A stretch of 64,000 bases of DNA from Microbacterium paludicola (GTDB lineage: Bacteria > Actinomycetota > Actinomycetes > Actinomycetales > Microbacteriaceae), in assembly GCF_015235415.1 (NCBI RefSeq), contig NZ_JADGLL010000006.1, positions 1 through 64,000 on the forward strand, in the 5' to 3' direction. A model generated the notes under the pieces. That model searched no databases. It had not been told where the DNA came from and was given only the letters and a program-made list of their open reading frames with translations. This document shows, piece after piece, positions 33,785 through 43,767 of this stretch. A program made the translations under genes and the position numbers. Position 1 is the first letter of the stretch. The number at the start of each line of letters is the position of its first letter.

Positions 33785-35016
33785 GCGCCGGCTCCGATCG
33801 GATCCGCTCCCTCGGCGAGCTCCTTCTCGATGAGCGCCGTGAGCTCCTCCTCCAGGGAGGGGACGCCGATCTTCTGCACGGTCTCGGCGAGGAAGCCGAG
33901 CACAACGAGGCGGCGAGCCTCCTCCTCGGAGATGCCGCGAGCCTGCAGGTAGAACAGCTGCTCGTCGTCGAAGCGACCGGTCGCCGACGCGTGGCCGGCG
34001 CCCTTGATGTCGCCCGTCTGGATCTCGAGATTCGGGATCGAGTCGGCGCGCGCGCCGTTCGTGAGGACGAGGTTGCGGTTCGCCTCGTACGAGTCGGTGC
34101 CGGTGGCGTCCGGGCCGATCAGCACGTCGCCGATCCAGACAGTGCGGGCGCTCTCGCCCTGCAGCGCGCCCTTGTAGAGCACGTCGCCGACGGTCTCGAC
34201 GCCCTTGTGGTGCAGATACACCTGGCTCTCGAGGTGCTGGCCGGCGTCGCTGAACGCGAGGCCGTACATCTCGCCATTCGAACCGGCGCCCGACAGCTCG
34301 AGGTTCGGGTTGACGCGCACGACGCCGCCGCCGAAGCTGACGACGACGTGGCGCACCGTGGCGTCGCGGTCGACGCGCGTCTGGTGCGCCGCGGCGTGGA
34401 TCGCGTCGTCGTTCCACTGCTGGACGGTCACGACCGTGAGGTTCGCGCCGTCACGGGCGATGATCTCGACGTTCTGCGCGTACTGCGCGGATCCTGCGTG
34501 GCGCAGCACGACGGTCGCCTTGCTGTGCTCGAGCGCCTCGATGACGAAGTGGCCGTCCGCACGGCGGTCGGCGCCGGCGCCAGTGATCTCGATCACGATG
34601 GGCTCGGCGACCTCGGCCTCGCGCGGCACGCGGACGTGAAGGGCCTCGGCGGCGCCCTGCCACGCGATGGCCGCGGGCAGGTCCTCGGGGACGAAGAACT
34701 CGCCGCGCGGGGCGTCGCCGATCTTGAGCGGCACGCCGACGAACTCGCTGCCGCCCGTCACCTCGACCGTCACGCCGTCGTTCACGGCGGCGGGCGCGAG
34801 GAGGGGCTTCAGGCGGTTCAGCGGCGTGTGCTTCCAGTTCACCTCGCGGCCCGTCGGCACGCCGAAGTCGGCGGGCTCGTACGAGCGGAGGCGCTCCGAG
34901 CGGGTCTGCACCGGCACGTTGCCGGAGCGCGCGCTCGTGTCCGCGACCTGCGCCGCGGGGTCCACGTGGGCGTGCGTATCCTGCGCCGTCTCCGGCGCCG
35001 ACGTCGACGTCGTCAT
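33781..35016 (-). CDS. sufD: Fe-S cluster assembly protein SufD
   Basis: 411 residues, a right-handed beta-helix core built of repeated strands, with GREVNWKHTPLNRLKPLL near the N-terminus and the C-terminal SufBD signature containing HASATGRFDDEQLFYLQARG and EEARRLVVLGFL. SufD pairs with SufB in the SufBC2D scaffold and is needed for iron acquisition during assembly. It begins one base after the sufB stop and ends in a GTGA overlap with the Rieske gene, so the operon is tightly coupled. Confidence 0.96.
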   Translation of the reverse strand: MTTSTSAPETAQDTHAHVDPAAQVADTSARSGNVPVQTRSERLRSYEPADFGVPTGREVNWKHTPLNRLKPLLAPAAVNDGVTVEVTGGSEFVGVPLKIGDAPRGEFFVPEDLPAAIAWQGAAEALHVRVPREAEVAEPIVIEITGAGADRRADGHFVIEALEHSKATVVLRHAGSAQYAQNVEIIARDGANLTVVTVQQWNDDAIHAAAHQTRVDRDATVRHVVVSFGGGVVRVNPNLELSGAGSNGEMYGLAFSDAGQHLESQVYLHHKGVETVGDVLYKGALQGESARTVWIGDVLIGPDATGTDSYEANRNLVLTNGARADSIPNLEIQTGDIKGAGHASATGRFDDEQLFYLQARGISEEEARRLVVLGFLAETVQKIGVPSLEEELTALIEKELAEGADPIGAGA

Positions 35017-35017
35017 A

Positions 35018-36436
35018 TCAGCCGACCGATCCTTCCATGCCCATCTCGATGAGCTTGTTCAGCTCGAGGGCGTACTCCATGGGCAGTTCGCGTGCGATGG
35101 GCTCGATGAAGCCGCGCACGATCATGGCCATCGCCTCGTCCTCCGGCATGCCGCGGGACATGAGGTAGAACAGCTGCTCCTCGCTGACCTTCGACACCGT
35201 GGCCTCGTGGCCGAGCTGCACGTCGTCGACGCGGATGTCGATTGCGGGGTACGTGTCGGAGCGCGACATCGTGTCGACGAGCAGCGCATCGCAGCGGACC
35301 GTGTTCGCCGAGTGATGGGCGTTCGCGTCGACGCGGACCTCGCCGCGGTAGCCGGCGCGGCCGCCTCCGCGGGCGATCGACTTGGAGACGATCGACGACT
35401 GCGTGTACGGCGCCATGTGGATCATCTTCGCGCCGGCGTCCTGGTGCTGACCGGGACCGGCGAAGGCGACGGAGAGGGTCTCGCCCTTCGCGTGCTCGCC
35501 CATCAGGAAGATCGACGGGTACTTCATCGTGACCTTCGAGCCGATGTTGCCGTCGATCCACTCCATGGTCGCTCCCTCGTGCGCCACGGCGCGCTTGGTG
35601 ACCAGGTTGTAGACGTTGTTCGACCAGTTCTGGATCGTCGTGTACCGAACGCGGGCGTTCTTCTTCACGATGATCTCGACCACGGCCGAGTGCAGCGAGT
35701 CGCTCTTGTAGATCGGGGCGGTGCAGCCCTCGATGTAGTGGACGTAGGAGTCCTCGTCCGCGATGATCAGGGTCCGCTCGAACTGGCCCATGTTCTCGGT
35801 GTTGATGCGGAAGTAGGCCTGCAGCGGGATCTCGACGTGCACGCCCTTGGGCACGTACACGAACGATCCGCCCGACCAGACGGCGGTGTTCAGCGCGGCG
35901 AACTTGTTGTCGCCGGCCGGTATCACGGTGCCGAAGTACTCCTCGAAGAACTCGGGGTGCTCGCGCAGCGCCGTGTCGGTGTCCATGAAGATGACGCCCT
36001 GCGCCTCAAGGTCCTCGCGGATCTGGTGGTAGACGACCTCGGACTCGTACTGCGCGGCGACGCCGGCGACGAGGCGCTGGCGCTCGGCCTCGGGGATGCC
36101 GAGCTTCTCGTACGTGTTCTTGATGTCCTCCGGAAGGTCCTCCCACGACTGGGCCTGCTTCTCGGTGGAGCGCACGAAGTACTTGATGTTGTCGAAGTCG
36201 ATGTCGCTGAGGTCGGCGCCCCAGGTCGGCATCGGCTTCTTGCCGAACAGGTCGAGACCCTTCAGACGGGTCTTGAGCATCCATTCGGGCTCGTTCTTGA
36301 GGGCGGAGATGTCGCGGACGACGGTATCGCTGAGTCCGCGACGTGCGCTGGCACCCGCGGCATCCGCGTCGTGCCAGCCGAACTCGTACACCCCCAGACC
36401 CTCGAGCTCGGGACGGTCGATCAGCACATCGGACAT
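35018..36436 (-). CDS. sufB: Fe-S cluster assembly protein SufB
   Basis: 472 residues. The SufB-specific sequence [20 protein letters not shown] and the strand run [18 protein letters not shown] are clear, and the C-terminal [18 protein letters not shown] is shared with SufD. SufB is the site where the cluster forms. It opens the operon. The ATG at 36436 has AGGAG 9 nt upstream. The 238-bp gap to divergent ctaA holds an inverted repeat at 36530-36550 and the ctaA -10; no gene for the SufR repressor is in the window. Confidence 0.97.
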   Translation of the reverse strand: MSDVLIDRPELEGLGVYEFGWHDADAAGASARRGLSDTVVRDISALKNEPEWMLKTRLKGLDLFGKKPMPTWGADLSDIDFDNIKYFVRSTEKQAQSWEDLPEDIKNTYEKLGIPEAERQRLVAGVAAQYESEVVYHQIREDLEAQGVIFMDTDTALREHPEFFEEYFGTVIPAGDNKFAALNTAVWSGGSFVYVPKGVHVEIPLQAYFRINTENMGQFERTLIIADEDSYVHYIEGCTAPIYKSDSLHSAVVEIIVKKNARVRYTTIQNWSNNVYNLVTKRAVAHEGATMEWIDGNIGSKVTMKYPSIFLMGEHAKGETLSVAFAGPGQHQDAGAKMIHMAPYTQSSIVSKSIARGGGRAGYRGEVRVDANAHHSANTVRCDALLVDTMSRSDTYPAIDIRVDDVQLGHEATVSKVSEEQLFYLMSRGMPEDEAMAMIVRGFIEPIARELPMEYALELNKLIEMGMEGSVG

Positions 36437-36529
36437 GGCGTCACTCTCCTCATCAGGCCTCAGACGGTGTCAGCCGCCCCGACGATGCACTGGACGAGCC
36501 AGCACCTGCGCCGTAGGGCCTTTCACATG

Positions 36530-36555
36530 AGGCGCGAAGAACTCGCGCCTAGACT
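36530..36555. promoter_or_regulatory. Perfect inverted repeat abutting a -10 in the sufB/ctaA gap
   Basis: AGGCGCGA-AGAAC-TCGCGCCT is a perfect 8-bp inverted repeat (36530-36550) whose last T begins the plus-strand hexamer TAGACT (36550-36555), a candidate -10 for ctaA. It lies between divergent iron-sulfur and heme genes, so it could be the operator of a regulator of both. It is GC-rich, so a terminator-like or chance hairpin remains possible. Confidence 0.4.
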
Positions 36556-36674
36556 TGGAGCGGCGCGGCGAGACTCCTCGCGCGCATCCGCAGCACTCCC
36601 GATTCTACAGGTTCCGCCCTTCACCCGGCCGTTCGGCACCTGTCTCACGGGGTAACGCCAGGAGGCAAACCGTC

Positions 36675-37772
36675 ATGTCCGCCGACGTCCTCGCGCCCGT
36701 CTCCCCTCGCCGCCCGGTGGCGAGCCACCGGCCCGGCCGCTGGCTGATGACCTTCGCGTGGCTGTCGTTCATCGCGGAGGTCGTGATCATCGGCACCGGC
36801 GGCGCGGTGCGCCTGACCGGGTCGGGACTCGGCTGCTCGGAATGGCCCCTGTGCACGCCCGAGTCGCTCGTGCCCACGCAGGAGCTCGGCATCCACGGGC
36901 TGATCGAGTTCGGAAACCGCACGATGACGGGAGTCGTCGGCATCCTGGCGCTCGTCGTGCTGGCGCTGACCCTTGTGCACCTGCGGGCCCGCCGCCAGCT
37001 CGTGACGGTCGGCTGGTTCGCGCTCGGCGGCATCGCGCTCGCCGTCCTGACGCTCGTCGTCACGAGTTCCTTCGTCGCCGCCGTCTCGGCCGCCCTCCTG
37101 GCCGTGATCGCCGCGGCGATCGTCACGATCCGGCGCGTCCCCGCCCGCCGCGACCTCCTGGTCCTCGCCTGGCTCGTCCTCATCGGCATCGTCGCGCAGG
37201 GCCTCGTCGGCGGGATCACGGTGCTGACCGGTCTGAACCCGTTCATCGTGGGCTTCCACTACGCGAGCTCGGTCGTGCTCGTCACCCTGACCGCCGCGTA
37301 TCTCGTGCGGGCGTACGACGTGCCAGGGCCGCGCGAGCGCGCGGTGCCGGCATGGTTCGCCATCCTGACGCACGTCACGACGCTCGTCCTGGCGGCGACC
37401 ATCGCGTTCGGCGTCCTGACGACCGGCAACGGGCCGCACTCCGGCGACCGGAACGTCATCCGCACCGGCTTCGACGCCACGGTGCTCGCGCACGTGCACT
37501 CGTGGCCCGGCTACATCCTTCTCGGCCTCGGCGTGATCCTGACCGTGGCGGCGGCGATGCTGCGCCTGCGGCCGCTGCGCTGGCTCGTTGTGCTGCTCGC
37601 GGTTATCGCCGTGCAGGTGGTCGTCGGCGTGATCCAGGCGCGCAACGGGCTTCCCGAGCTGCTGGTGGGAATCCACATGGTGCTGGCGGCGCTGTCCGCC
37701 GCGGCGTTCACCGTGGTTGTGCTGCGGCTGAAGCGCCCCGCCGGGCACGTCGAGCGCCCGGCCGGACGGTAG
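36675..37772 (+). CDS. ctaA: Heme A synthase (COX15/CtaA)
   Basis: 365 residues with about eight hydrophobic helices. The early pair of cysteines in GSGLGCSEWPLC and the heme-ligand region ELGIHGLIEFGNRTMTG are typical of bacterial COX15. It oxidises heme O to heme A for cytochrome aa3. The ATG at 36675 is preceded by AGGAGG. It converges head-on with the PEBP gene with no gap. Together with ctaB (40388-41314) and the SURF1 gene it supplies aa3 oxidase cofactor. Confidence 0.95.
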   Translation: MSADVLAPVSPRRPVASHRPGRWLMTFAWLSFIAEVVIIGTGGAVRLTGSGLGCSEWPLCTPESLVPTQELGIHGLIEFGNRTMTGVVGILALVVLALTLVHLRARRQLVTVGWFALGGIALAVLTLVVTSSFVAAVSAALLAVIAAAIVTIRRVPARRDLLVLAWLVLIGIVAQGLVGGITVLTGLNPFIVGFHYASSVVLVTLTAAYLVRAYDVPGPRERAVPAWFAILTHVTTLVLAATIAFGVLTTGNGPHSGDRNVIRTGFDATVLAHVHSWPGYILLGLGVILTVAAAMLRLRPLRWLVVLLAVIAVQVVVGVIQARNGLPELLVGIHMVLAALSAAAFTVVVLRLKRPAGHVERPAGR

Positions 37773-38288
37773 TCACTCGTCGCTCGTGGCGGTGGGCACC
37801 AGGATGCCGCGCGCGAGCGAGTGGAAGTGCCGGTTGAAGCCGAGGATGGCGGGCGTCGCCTCGTCCGGCAGCTCCAGGTGCTCGACGTCCAGCGCGTCGA
37901 CCACGAAGAAATAGCGGTGGACGCCCGTGCCGGGCGGCGGGGCCGCGCCGATGAACTGGCGCGTGCGCTGCTCGTTCGGCAGGGTGATGCCGGCCGGGGT
38001 CTCCCCCGTCGGGAACGACGTCACGTCGGCCGGGATGTCGTACACCGCCCAGTGCCAGAAGCCAGAGCCGGTCGGCGCATCCGGATCGAAGCACGACAGC
38101 GCGAACGACTTCGTGCCCTCCGGGGCGCCCGACCAGGTGAGCTGAGGCGAGGTGTCGGATCCGCCGGCCTGCGACCCCCAGTGGGCCTTGGCGAGCGGCT
38201 GATCGTGCGAGATGTCGGTGCTCGTCAGGGTCAGCGGCGCGAAGTCGCGCAGCGTGGCGAGTTCGGCATACGGGTCGTAAGAGAACAT
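37773..38288 (-). CDS. PEBP-family protein (YbhB/YbcL-like)
   Basis: 171 residues. The phosphatidylethanolamine-binding fold is recognised from SPQLTWSGAPEGTKSFALSC, FDPDAPTGSGFWHWAVYDIP and GVHRYFFVVDALD. Bacterial members have unclear function, with some inhibiting proteases. The ATG at 38288 has the strongest ribosome site in the window, AAAGGAGG 4 nt upstream, and TAGTCT (38308-38313, minus strand) as -10, so this gene is translated from a short leader rather than leaderless. Longer starts are not needed. Confidence 0.92.
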   Translation of the reverse strand: MFSYDPYAELATLRDFAPLTLTSTDISHDQPLAKAHWGSQAGGSDTSPQLTWSGAPEGTKSFALSCFDPDAPTGSGFWHWAVYDIPADVTSFPTGETPAGITLPNEQRTRQFIGAAPPPGTGVHRYFFVVDALDVEHLELPDEATPAILGFNRHFHSLARGILVPTATSDE

Positions 38289-38456
38289 TGACCCTCCTTT
38301 CGCGGCCAGACTAGAGCGCCCGCATCCCACGCGCGCGGGCCTTGACGGGACGCGTCCAGCAGATCCATAGGGGCCGCATGAGTCCCGCACCGGCTCGGTG
38401 GGAAAGGTGGGTGGCTGCCCGACCCGGCCGCCGTTGCGGCCAGACCATGGAGGAAC

Positions 38457-38834
38457 ATGTCCGTCGCTCAGACCACCCCCGTCCGCCGCCCGCGCCTCGT
38501 GCGCAGCATCGCCTACTGGGTCCTCGTGCTCACCTCGATCGCGAGCCTCGCGATCGGCGTGCTGCTGACCGTGCCGAACATCGGCGTGATGACGTCGAGC
38601 CTGCTCGACGGCAGCGCCACGGGTGTCGAGGTCTACTCGGGACAGGCCTGGGTCACGCTCGGCGCGGCGCTCGCCGGTGCGGGTGTGCTCGGCATCCTGA
38701 TCGCCCTCGCGCTCGCCGCCGGGGCATCGCTGATCCCGCGCGCCGTCGTGACCGAGACGGCCCCGGAGATCGCCGCGGAGCCCGAGAGCGAGCCGGCCGA
38801 CGCCGACCTCGCGACCTCCGGCGCGCGCGACTGA
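38457..38834 (+). CDS. Two-helix membrane protein, unknown function
   Basis: 125 residues. Hydrophobic helices occur near residues 16-42 and 68-92, joined by a loop of about 25 residues. The C-terminus is acidic and Ala/Glu-rich (EIAAEPESEPADADLATS). GGAGG lies 3 nt upstream of the ATG. TTGACG (38342-38347) and CATAGG (38366-38371), spaced 18 bp, could be its promoter. Not recognised. Confidence 0.7.
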   Translation: MSVAQTTPVRRPRLVRSIAYWVLVLTSIASLAIGVLLTVPNIGVMTSSLLDGSATGVEVYSGQAWVTLGAALAGAGVLGILIALALAAGASLIPRAVVTETAPEIAAEPESEPADADLATSGARD

Positions 38835-38842
38835 CGTCCACC

Positions 38843-38889
38843 TCAGGCCCCGTCCGGTGCCACGCCCTCGCGCGTGCGCCGGGTGGGGC
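38843..38889. terminator. Bidirectional hairpin terminator
   Basis: Outer arms AGGCCCC (38843-38849) and GGGGCCT (38883-38889) enclose an inner CCGG/CCGG pairing. It lies between the convergent 125-aa gene and the MFS gene. Confidence 0.7.
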
Positions 38890-38901
38890 CTTCGTCGTCC
38901 G

Positions 38902-40386
38902 TCAGCCCGCGGCAGCCGCGGTGCGGCGTCGCTGCACGAGGTCGGCGACGCCGGCGAGGAGCGCGACCAGGAGGAATGCGCCCACCGCCGCCATCCCGAA
39001 GGCGTAGGCGTCGTGGTAGACGACCGAATCCTGCGCCTCGCCCTGCTCGCGGTACACGGTCGCGTAGAACAGCGACAGCGCGACCGCGGTGCCGATCGCC
39101 GTGCCGAAGCGCTGACCGAGCTGCCCGACCGATCCGGCGAGCCCCGCCTGGTGGACCGGCACCTCGGCGTACATCAGCGTCTGGTTCGGCGAGATCACGA
39201 GGCCGCCGCCGAGGCCGGCGATGACCATGATCCCGGCCATGATGAAGCCGACCGCGCCCACCGGGGCGAAGACGGCCGCCGCGACGAGCCCGACGGCGCC
39301 GGCGAGCATCGTGGCGACGCCGGTGACGACGAGTGCGCGCCCCATCCGCGCGACGAGGCGTCCGCCGAGCCACGCGGTCAGCGAGCTGGTGAGCGCGAAG
39401 CCGATCGTGACGAGAGCCGCGTGAAGCGGATCGAAGTGCACGCCGATCTGCAGGAACAGCGTGGTGAGCAGGAACATCGCCGGCATCGCGGAGAAGTACG
39501 CCGTGCCGACCAGCGCGCCGTTGCGGAACGAGGAGACGCCGAACAGCCCGAGCGGCAGCAGCGGCGCGCGTCCGATTGCGGCGTACCGCCGCTCCCACCA
39601 CAGCGTCACGGCGAGCAGCACCGCGAAGGCCGCGAGCGACCACCAGCGGGCTGGCGGGTCCTCCGGCGATCCGGTCGTGAACAGGAACGGCAGCATCAGC
39701 GCGATCACCGTCGCCCCGAACAGCGCCGTGCCGACCGGGTCGAGCTCGAGGCGCGGTCGCGGCCCGTCGGCGGCCCGGTGCCCGTCGCGGGGAAGCAGCC
39801 GCACGGCGAACCAGATCGCGATCAGCCCGGCGGGGAGGTTCATCCAGAAGATCCCGCGCCAGCCGTCCGCGGCGCCGCCGAGCCCGATCAGGATGCCGCC
39901 CGTCAGCGGGCCGAATGCGGTGGCGAGGCCGATCGTCGCGCCGAACAGACCGAAGGCCCGTCCCCGCTCCGCGCCCCTGAACAGCTGCTGGATGAGCCCC
40001 ATCACCTGGGGCATGTGGATTCCCGCCGCGACTCCCTGCAGCACGCGTCCGACGAGCAGCACCTCGGCGTTCGGCGCGACGGCGCACAGCACCGACGCGA
40101 GCGTGAACAGCGCGAGGCCGACGACGAACAGCGTGCGCCGTGACCGCTGGTCGCCGACGCGCCCCATCGGCACCATCAGCAGACCGAGCGCGAGCACGTA
40201 GCTCGACACCACGAGCTGCAGCTCCGTGGAGCCGACCTCGAACGCCGCCTCGATCGACGGCAGCGCGACGTTGACCTTCGTCATGTCGAGGATCGTCAGG
40301 CTGGCGACGCCCGCACAGACCCAGAACGCGGGCCAGGGGCTGAGGCCGGCGGTGGACGAGGGCTCGACGGAGCGTGCGCCGCTCAC
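38902..40386 (-). CDS. MFS transporter, DHA2 (EmrB/QacA) type
   Basis: 494 residues with about 14 hydrophobic helices. ILDMTKVNVALPSI is the DHA2 motif D1 region, MGRVGDQRSRRT is motif A, and LQGVAAGIHMPQ and FGPLTGGILIGL are typical of QacA/EmrB drug antiporters. The GTG start lies one base after the ctaB stop, so it is expressed with ctaB. The substrate is unknown; heme-pathway coupling is speculative. Confidence 0.88.
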   Translation of the reverse strand: MSGARSVEPSSTAGLSPWPAFWVCAGVASLTILDMTKVNVALPSIEAAFEVGSTELQLVVSSYVLALGLLMVPMGRVGDQRSRRTLFVVGLALFTLASVLCAVAPNAEVLLVGRVLQGVAAGIHMPQVMGLIQQLFRGAERGRAFGLFGATIGLATAFGPLTGGILIGLGGAADGWRGIFWMNLPAGLIAIWFAVRLLPRDGHRAADGPRPRLELDPVGTALFGATVIALMLPFLFTTGSPEDPPARWWSLAAFAVLLAVTLWWERRYAAIGRAPLLPLGLFGVSSFRNGALVGTAYFSAMPAMFLLTTLFLQIGVHFDPLHAALVTIGFALTSSLTAWLGGRLVARMGRALVVTGVATMLAGAVGLVAAAVFAPVGAVGFIMAGIMVIAGLGGGLVISPNQTLMYAEVPVHQAGLAGSVGQLGQRFGTAIGTAVALSLFYATVYREQGEAQDSVVYHDAYAFGMAAVGAFLLVALLAGVADLVQRRRTAAAAG

Positions 40387-40387
40387 G

Positions 40388-41314
40388 TCAGAACGGCAGC
40401 AGCGGGTCGATCGCGACGGCGACGAAGACGAGCGTGAGGTACGTGATCGAGGCGTGGAACACGCGCATCGGCCCGGCGGTCTCGCGCCTGACCGTGCGGT
40501 TGTACAGGCGGTGCGACTCGTAGAGGAACCAGCCGCCGAACACCAGCGCCGACACCGTGTAGACCAGGCCCATGCCGGCGACCGGGATCAGCAGCAGCGA
40601 GCACGCCACCGTGGCCCACGCGTACAGGATGATCTGCAGGCCGACCTGCACGCCGTCGCGCGTCGCGCCCAGCATCGGCACGTCGGTGTTCGCGTAGTCG
40701 GCCGCGTACTTGATCGAGAGCGGCCAGTAGTGCGGCGGCGTCCACAGGAACACGAGCGCGAACAGGATGAACGCGGCCCAGTCGAGCGAGTTCGCGACGG
40801 CCGCCCAGCCGATCAGCACCGGGAAGCAGCCCGCGATGCCGCCCCACACGATGTTCTGCTCGGTGCGGCGCTTGAGGATCATCGTGTAGATGACGACGTA
40901 GAAGAAGATCGCCGTCGCGGACAGCGCCGCGGTCAGCACGTTCGTGGTGAGCAGGAACCACACGGTCGAGACGATCGCCAGCGTCCACGCGAAGATCAGC
41001 GCGTTGCGCGGCGGGATCTCACCGGTCACGATCGGCCGGTTCTCGGTGCGCTGCATGTGCGCGTCGATGTCGCGGTCGATGTACATGTTGAACGCCGCGG
41101 CGGATCCGGCGCTCATCGAGCCGCCGATCACCGTGGCGAGCACCAGCCAGAGGTTCGGCATCCCGTCGGCGGCGAGGAACATCACCGGAACGGTCGACAC
41201 CAGCAGCAGCTCGAGCACGCGGGGCTTCGTGAGGGCGACATACGCGCGCACCTTGCGGCCGAAGCCGGCCCTGCTGCGGTTCGACGTCGAGGTCTCCGGC
41301 GCGATCGTCGACAT
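40388..41314 (-). CDS. ctaB: Protoheme IX farnesyltransferase (heme O synthase, CtaB)
   Basis: 308 residues, a UbiA-fold membrane prenyltransferase. The first Asp-rich motif is [12 protein letters not shown] and the second region holds [17 protein letters not shown]. It adds a farnesyl group to heme B to give heme O for ctaA. The ATG at 41314 follows AAGGAG at about 10 nt; TAGAAT (41405-41410, minus strand) is a good -10 with a leader of about 85 nt. The MFS gene follows after one base. Confidence 0.95.
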   Translation of the reverse strand: MSTIAPETSTSNRSRAGFGRKVRAYVALTKPRVLELLLVSTVPVMFLAADGMPNLWLVLATVIGGSMSAGSAAAFNMYIDRDIDAHMQRTENRPIVTGEIPPRNALIFAWTLAIVSTVWFLLTTNVLTAALSATAIFFYVVIYTMILKRRTEQNIVWGGIAGCFPVLIGWAAVANSLDWAAFILFALVFLWTPPHYWPLSIKYAADYANTDVPMLGATRDGVQVGLQIILYAWATVACSLLLIPVAGMGLVYTVSALVFGGWFLYESHRLYNRTVRRETAGPMRVFHASITYLTLVFVAVAIDPLLPF

Positions 41315-41541
41315 GCCGATGCTTCTCCTTCTGCGACCTCGATAACGACCTGGGCGCCGTCGCACGCGGATGACGGTGCGGACGCGCCCGGGAACGGCCC
41401 TTCGATTCTAGAGCATCGGCGGGACCTCACGACGCGCACGGCACCCCGGTGAGCGGCACGATACGCGCCCGTCACCGCGCCGTCTCAGAGCGCGCGATCG
41501 GGTATGTCACGCTCCGTGTCGGGACTCGATCCCGGCCATTT
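41315..41541. other. Intergenic region between ctaB and tkt, ctaB side
   Basis: With the tkt promoter and leader this forms a 356-bp gene-free gap. It contains the ctaB -10 (TAGAAT at 41405-41410) and leader. I see no small ORF with a ribosome site, no tRNA and no recognisable riboswitch. Confidence 0.5.
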
Positions 41542-41560
41542 CCCCAGCGCTATGCTGGGG
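41542..41560 (+). promoter_or_regulatory. tkt operon promoter -10 within an inverted repeat
   Basis: CCCCAGC-GCTAT-GCTGGGG is a perfect 7-bp inverted repeat overlapping TATGCT (41551-41556), the best -10 upstream of tkt. The transcript would carry a leader of about 108 nt. The symmetry around the -10 could mark a regulator site. Confidence 0.5.
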
Positions 41561-41670
41561 GCACACGCGCGCCACGCGCCGGTTGCTCCACCGTGCTTTT
41601 CACTCCAGTGCTGTCACGGCCACGATGCGCCGGCGCACGGGCGCACCACCCCACCACGAAAGGCGATCCG

Positions 41671-43767
41671 GTGACGGAACTGCGTTGGGATGAGATCGAC
41701 AGGCGCGCCGTGGACACGGCCCGCGCCCTTGCGGCGGACTCCGTCGAGAAGGTCGGAAACGGCCACCCGGGGACGGCGATGAGCCTCGCCCCCGCGGCCT
41801 ACCTGCTGTACCAGCGGGTGCTGCGGCACGACCCGAGCGACGTGCACTGGCCCGGTCGCGACCGGTTCATCCTGTCGGCCGGCCACTCGTCGCTGACGCA
41901 GTACGTGCAGCTCTACCTCGGCGGCTTCGGGCTCGAGCTCGACGACCTCAAGGCGCTGCGCACGTGGGGCTCGCTCACCCCGGGCCACCCGGAGTACGGC
42001 CACACCGACGGCGTCGAGATCACGACCGGCCCCCTCGGCCAGGGCCTCGCCTCGTCGGTGGGCTTCGCGTACGCTGCCCGCTACGAGCGCGGCCTGTTCG
42101 ACCCGGAGGCCCCGGCGGGCGAGAGCCCGTTCGACCACTTCGTCTACGTCATCGCCGGTGACGGCGACCTCCAGGAGGGCGTCACCAGCGAGGCCGGATC
42201 GCTCGCCGGTCACCAGCAGCTCGGCAACCTCATCGCGATCTACGACTCGAACCAGATCTCGATCGAGGACGACACGAACGTCGCCTTCACCGAGGACGTC
42301 GCCGCGCGCTACGAGGCGTACGGCTGGCAGGTGCAGGTCGTCGACTGGAAGACGTCGGGCGAGTACGTCGAGGACGTCGCCGCGCTCCACGCCGCGATCG
42401 AGGCCGCGAAGGCCGAGACCACCAAGCCGTCGCTGATCGTCCTGAAGACGATCATCGGATGGCCCTCGCCCGGCAAGCAGAACACGGGCAAGATCCACGG
42501 CTCGGCGCTGGGCGCCGACGAGCTCGCCGCCACCAAGAAGGTGCTCGGCTTCGACCCCGAGCAGACCTTCGCGGTCGCCGACGACGTCCTCGCGCACACC
42601 CGCGCGCTCGCCGAGCGCGGTGCCGCGGCGAAGGCCGAGTGGCAGCAGAAGTTCGACGCGTGGGCCGAGGCGAACCCCGAGCGCAAGGCGCTGTGGGACC
42701 GCCTGCAGGCCGGCACCCTGCCCGAGGGCATCGAGAGCGCGCTGCCGGTGTTCGAGGCGGGCAAGGACGTCTCGACCCGTGCCGCGTCGGGCCAGGTCAT
42801 CAACGCCCTCGCCGCCGAGCTCCCCGAGCTCTGGGGCGGATCGGCCGACCTCGCCGAGTCGAACCTCACCACGATCAAGGACGCCAAGTCGTTCATCCCG
42901 GCCGAGTGGTCGACGCACGAGTGGAGCGGCAGCCCTTACGGCCGTGTGCTGCACTTCGGCATCCGCGAGCACGCGATGGGCGCGATCGTCAACGGCATCG
43001 TGCTGCACGGCCCGACGCGCGCCTTCGGCGGCACGTTCCTGATCTTCAGCGACTACATGCGCCCCGCGGTGCGACTCGCGGCCCTCATGGACATCCCGAG
43101 CGTGTTCGTCTGGACGCACGACTCGGTCGCGCTCGGCGAGGACGGCCCGACGCACCAGCCGATCGAGCAGCTCGCGACGCTGCGCGCCATCCCGAACTTC
43201 ACGGTGGTGCGCCCGGCCGACGCGAACGAGACCGCCGTCGTGTGGCTCGAGATCCTCAAGCGTCGCGGCGGCCCGTCGGGAATCGCCCTGACCCGCCAGA
43301 ACATCCCGGTGTTCGAGCGCGGCGACGGCGAGGCGACGGGCGACACGTTCGCGTCCGCGTCGCTCGCGGCCAAGGGCGCGTACGTCCTCGCCGAGGCGCC
43401 CAACGGCACGCCCGACGTCATCCTGATCGCCACCGGCTCCGAGGTGCAGCTGGCGGTCGCCGCCCGCGAGACGCTCGCGGCCGAGGGCGTGAACGCCCGC
43501 GTTGTGTCGGCCCCCTCGCTCGAGTGGTTCGCCGAGCAGGACGAGGCGTACCGCGAGAGCGTGCTTCCCTCGGGCGTCAAGGCGCGCGTGTCCGTCGAGG
43601 CCGGCCTCGGCCTCACGTGGCGCGGCATCGTCGGCGACAGCGGCCGCTCGGTCTCGATCGAGCACTTCGGCGCCTCGGCCGACTACAAGACCCTGTTCGA
43701 GAAGTTCGGCATCACCGCCGAAGCCGTGGTGAACGCGGCCCGCGAGACCATCAAGGAGAACGCATGA
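41671..43767 (+). CDS. tkt: Transketolase
   Basis: 698 residues. The thiamine-diphosphate motif [16 protein letters not shown], the N-terminal substrate site [20 protein letters not shown], and the middle domain [13 protein letters not shown] are all present. It transfers two-carbon units in the non-oxidative pentose phosphate pathway. GTG 41671 has AAAGG upstream and is favoured over a longer frame that would run through the promoter. It is the first gene of a six-gene operon whose members all overlap by 4 nt. Confidence 0.96.
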   Translation: MTELRWDEIDRRAVDTARALAADSVEKVGNGHPGTAMSLAPAAYLLYQRVLRHDPSDVHWPGRDRFILSAGHSSLTQYVQLYLGGFGLELDDLKALRTWGSLTPGHPEYGHTDGVEITTGPLGQGLASSVGFAYAARYERGLFDPEAPAGESPFDHFVYVIAGDGDLQEGVTSEAGSLAGHQQLGNLIAIYDSNQISIEDDTNVAFTEDVAARYEAYGWQVQVVDWKTSGEYVEDVAALHAAIEAAKAETTKPSLIVLKTIIGWPSPGKQNTGKIHGSALGADELAATKKVLGFDPEQTFAVADDVLAHTRALAERGAAAKAEWQQKFDAWAEANPERKALWDRLQAGTLPEGIESALPVFEAGKDVSTRAASGQVINALAAELPELWGGSADLAESNLTTIKDAKSFIPAEWSTHEWSGSPYGRVLHFGIREHAMGAIVNGIVLHGPTRAFGGTFLIFSDYMRPAVRLAALMDIPSVFVWTHDSVALGEDGPTHQPIEQLATLRAIPNFTVVRPADANETAVVWLEILKRRGGPSGIALTRQNIPVFERGDGEATGDTFASASLAAKGAYVLAEAPNGTPDVILIATGSEVQLAVAARETLAAEGVNARVVSAPSLEWFAEQDEAYRESVLPSGVKARVSVEAGLGLTWRGIVGDSGRSVSIEHFGASADYKTLFEKFGITAEAVVNAARETIKENA

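Noticed and set aside
41561..41670. Riboswitch in the tkt leader
   Set aside because: No conserved riboswitch core or strong multi-stem fold is recognised.
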